NCBI GenBank assembly: GCA_009774585.1
Contig: VSOA01000205.1
Location: forward strand, 1-7,001
Source of the DNA: Lachnospiraceae bacterium
GTDB taxonomy: Bacteria; Bacillota; Clostridia; Lachnospirales; Lachnospiraceae
Direction: 5' to 3'
DNA: 7,001 bases
In this document: one piece after another, positions 5,937 through 7,001 of the stretch
Layout: each line of letters starts with the position of its first letter
How positions within the stretch are numbered: the stretch's first letter is position 1
Notes under the pieces: model-generated
The model's input: only the letters and a program-made list of their open reading frames with translations
Databases searched by the model: none
Told to the model about the DNA's origin: nothing
Position numbers and translations under genes: made by a program

Positions 5937-6950
5937 ATGAAGAAGTTTGACGTAGTGGCACTAGGAGAGTTATTGATTGACTTTACGGAGAACGGAACAA
6001 GTGCACAGGGTAATCCGATTTACGAAGCCAATCCGGGCGGTGCGCCCTGCAATGTGCTTTCCATGCTGACGAAGCTGGGAAGAAAAACAGCTTTTATCGG
6101 TAAGGTGGGGCAGGATATTTTCGGGAACCGTTTAAGGACTGTCTTGGAAGAAGTGGGGATTGATACTTCCAATCTGGTGACGGATGGCGAGGCGAGGACG
6201 ACGCTGGCATTCGTAGAAACTTTTCCGGACGGTGACAGAGATTTCTCTTTCTATCGGAATCCCGGTGCGGATATGATGCTGGCGGAGGAGGAAGTGGACA
6301 CGGAATTGTTGAAGGATACGGCGGTATTTCATTTCGGTACACTGTCTATGACCCATGAGGGGGTACGCAGCGCCACGAAGAAAGCAATTGCCGCGGCGAA
6401 GGAAGCAGGGGCGGTCATTTCTTTTGATCCGAATTTGAGAGAGCCTTTGTGGAAATCCTTAGATGATGCAAGAGAACAGGTCGCATACGGGTTGTCACAG
6501 TGTGATGTCTTAAAGATTTCGGACAACGAGATTCAGTGGTTCACCGGCGAAGAGGATTATGATGCCGGAATATGCAGGCTGAGAGCGCAGTATGATATTC
6601 CCCTGATCGTGTTGTCCATGGGCAAAGAGGGGAGCCGCGCTTATTACAAAGACCTGCGTGTGGAGGCGGCACCCTTTTTACAAGAAAAGACGATTGAGAC
6701 AACAGGAGCAGGAGATACATTCGGAGGATGCTGCCTGAACTATGTTCTGGAATGTGGCTTACATAACTTTGACGAAGCGAAGCTAAAGGAAATGCTGACC
6801 TTTGCCAATGCTGCGGCGTCCATCATTACCACCAGAAAGGGTGCGCTGCGGGTGATGCCTGACAAAGAGGAGATACAGGGACAAATCGAGGAGAACATAC
6901 AATCCGGAAAGCATTGCGTGGCTGGAAAGCCTATAGTGACAGTTCAATAG
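5937..6950 (+). CDS. PfkB-family fructokinase
   Basis: This kinase probably phosphorylates the fructose released by the upstream GH32 enzyme to fructose 6-phosphate with ATP, feeding glycolysis. With the ATG 5937 start it has 337 residues. The ribokinase/PfkB fold is clear: an N-terminal VALGELLIDF strand (7-16), the glycine-rich substrate segment NPGGAPCNV (32-40) with GKVGQDIFG (55-63), SFDPNLR (162-168), and the C-terminal signature ETTGAGDTFGG (254-264) with the presumed catalytic base Asp260. The signature usually begins with Asp; here it is Glu, a conservative change. The sequence resembles fructokinases more than 6-phosphofructokinases, and the GH32 neighbour 28 bases upstream supports fructose. 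A related ketose or 2-keto-3-deoxygluconate kinase activity cannot be fully excluded. After the core fold there is a short tail (about 322-337) of no evident function. Confidence 0.92.
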   Translation: MKKFDVVALGELLIDFTENGTSAQGNPIYEANPGGAPCNVLSMLTKLGRKTAFIGKVGQDIFGNRLRTVLEEVGIDTSNLVTDGEARTTLAFVETFPDGDRDFSFYRNPGADMMLAEEEVDTELLKDTAVFHFGTLSMTHEGVRSATKKAIAAAKEAGAVISFDPNLREPLWKSLDDAREQVAYGLSQCDVLKISDNEIQWFTGEEDYDAGICRLRAQYDIPLIVLSMGKEGSRAYYKDLRVEAAPFLQEKTIETTGAGDTFGGCCLNYVLECGLHNFDEAKLKEMLTFANAAASIITTRKGALRVMPDKEEIQGQIEENIQSGKHCVAGKPIVTVQ

Positions 6951-6968
6951 CGACAATGCTTCATAGAC

Positions 6969-6997
6969 TTGACAAATGCTCCGTAAGCGACTATATT
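6969..6997 (+). promoter_or_regulatory. Strong sigma-70/SigA-type promoter reading out of the window
   Basis: TTGACA (6969-6974) is an exact -35 consensus, and TATATT (6992-6997) matches the -10 at 5 of 6 positions, with the ideal 17-base spacing. It starts 18 bases after the fructokinase stop and would drive a rightward gene beyond 7001. No terminator-like hairpin lies between the stop codon and this promoter. Confidence 0.6.
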
Positions 6998-7001
6998 ATT
7001 T

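Overview
The window holds one carbohydrate-uptake locus from what looks like a Gram-positive, low-to-moderate GC anaerobe of the Clostridia, probably Lachnospiraceae-like. The pointers are strong AGGAGG-type ribosome binding sites, a lipoprotein-anchored solute-binding protein, LplB/YtcP-type permeases, and protein sequence style. The taxonomic call is inference; there is no rRNA or marker gene to confirm it. Most of the window is ordinary, recognisable gene content, and I see no sign of a wholly new system.

Layout. Positions 1-695 (minus strand) carry the N-terminal 231 residues of a LacI-family repressor that runs off the left edge. Positions 696-1074 are an AT-rich divergent control region with four tandem 10-bp repeats, a near-palindromic LacI-type operator, a second half-palindromic site 83 bp away, and weak promoter candidates. 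From there five genes run rightwards with short gaps: two ABC permeases (1075-1950 and 1961-2869), an extracellular solute-binding lipoprotein (2891-4357), a cytoplasmic GH32 beta-fructosidase (4424-5908) and a PfkB-family fructokinase (5937-6950). The last 50 bases contain a strong promoter-like sequence that reads out of the right edge.

How it works together (inference from families). The lipoprotein captures a fructose-containing sugar such as sucrose, kestose or a short fructo-oligosaccharide. The two permeases import it unphosphorylated, using an ATPase encoded elsewhere. The GH32 enzyme, which has no signal peptide, releases fructose inside the cell, and the fructokinase converts it to fructose 6-phosphate. 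The divergent LacI repressor probably senses the sugar and controls the operon.

Points that merit a second look are: an apparent in-frame loss of roughly 50-60 residues from the solute-binding protein; the absence of a convincing start codon for the first permease, whose reading frame stays open upstream; the helically phased 10-bp repeats next to the repressor gene; and a GC-rich hairpin preceded by an orphan Shine-Dalgarno sequence between the binding protein and the GH32 gene.
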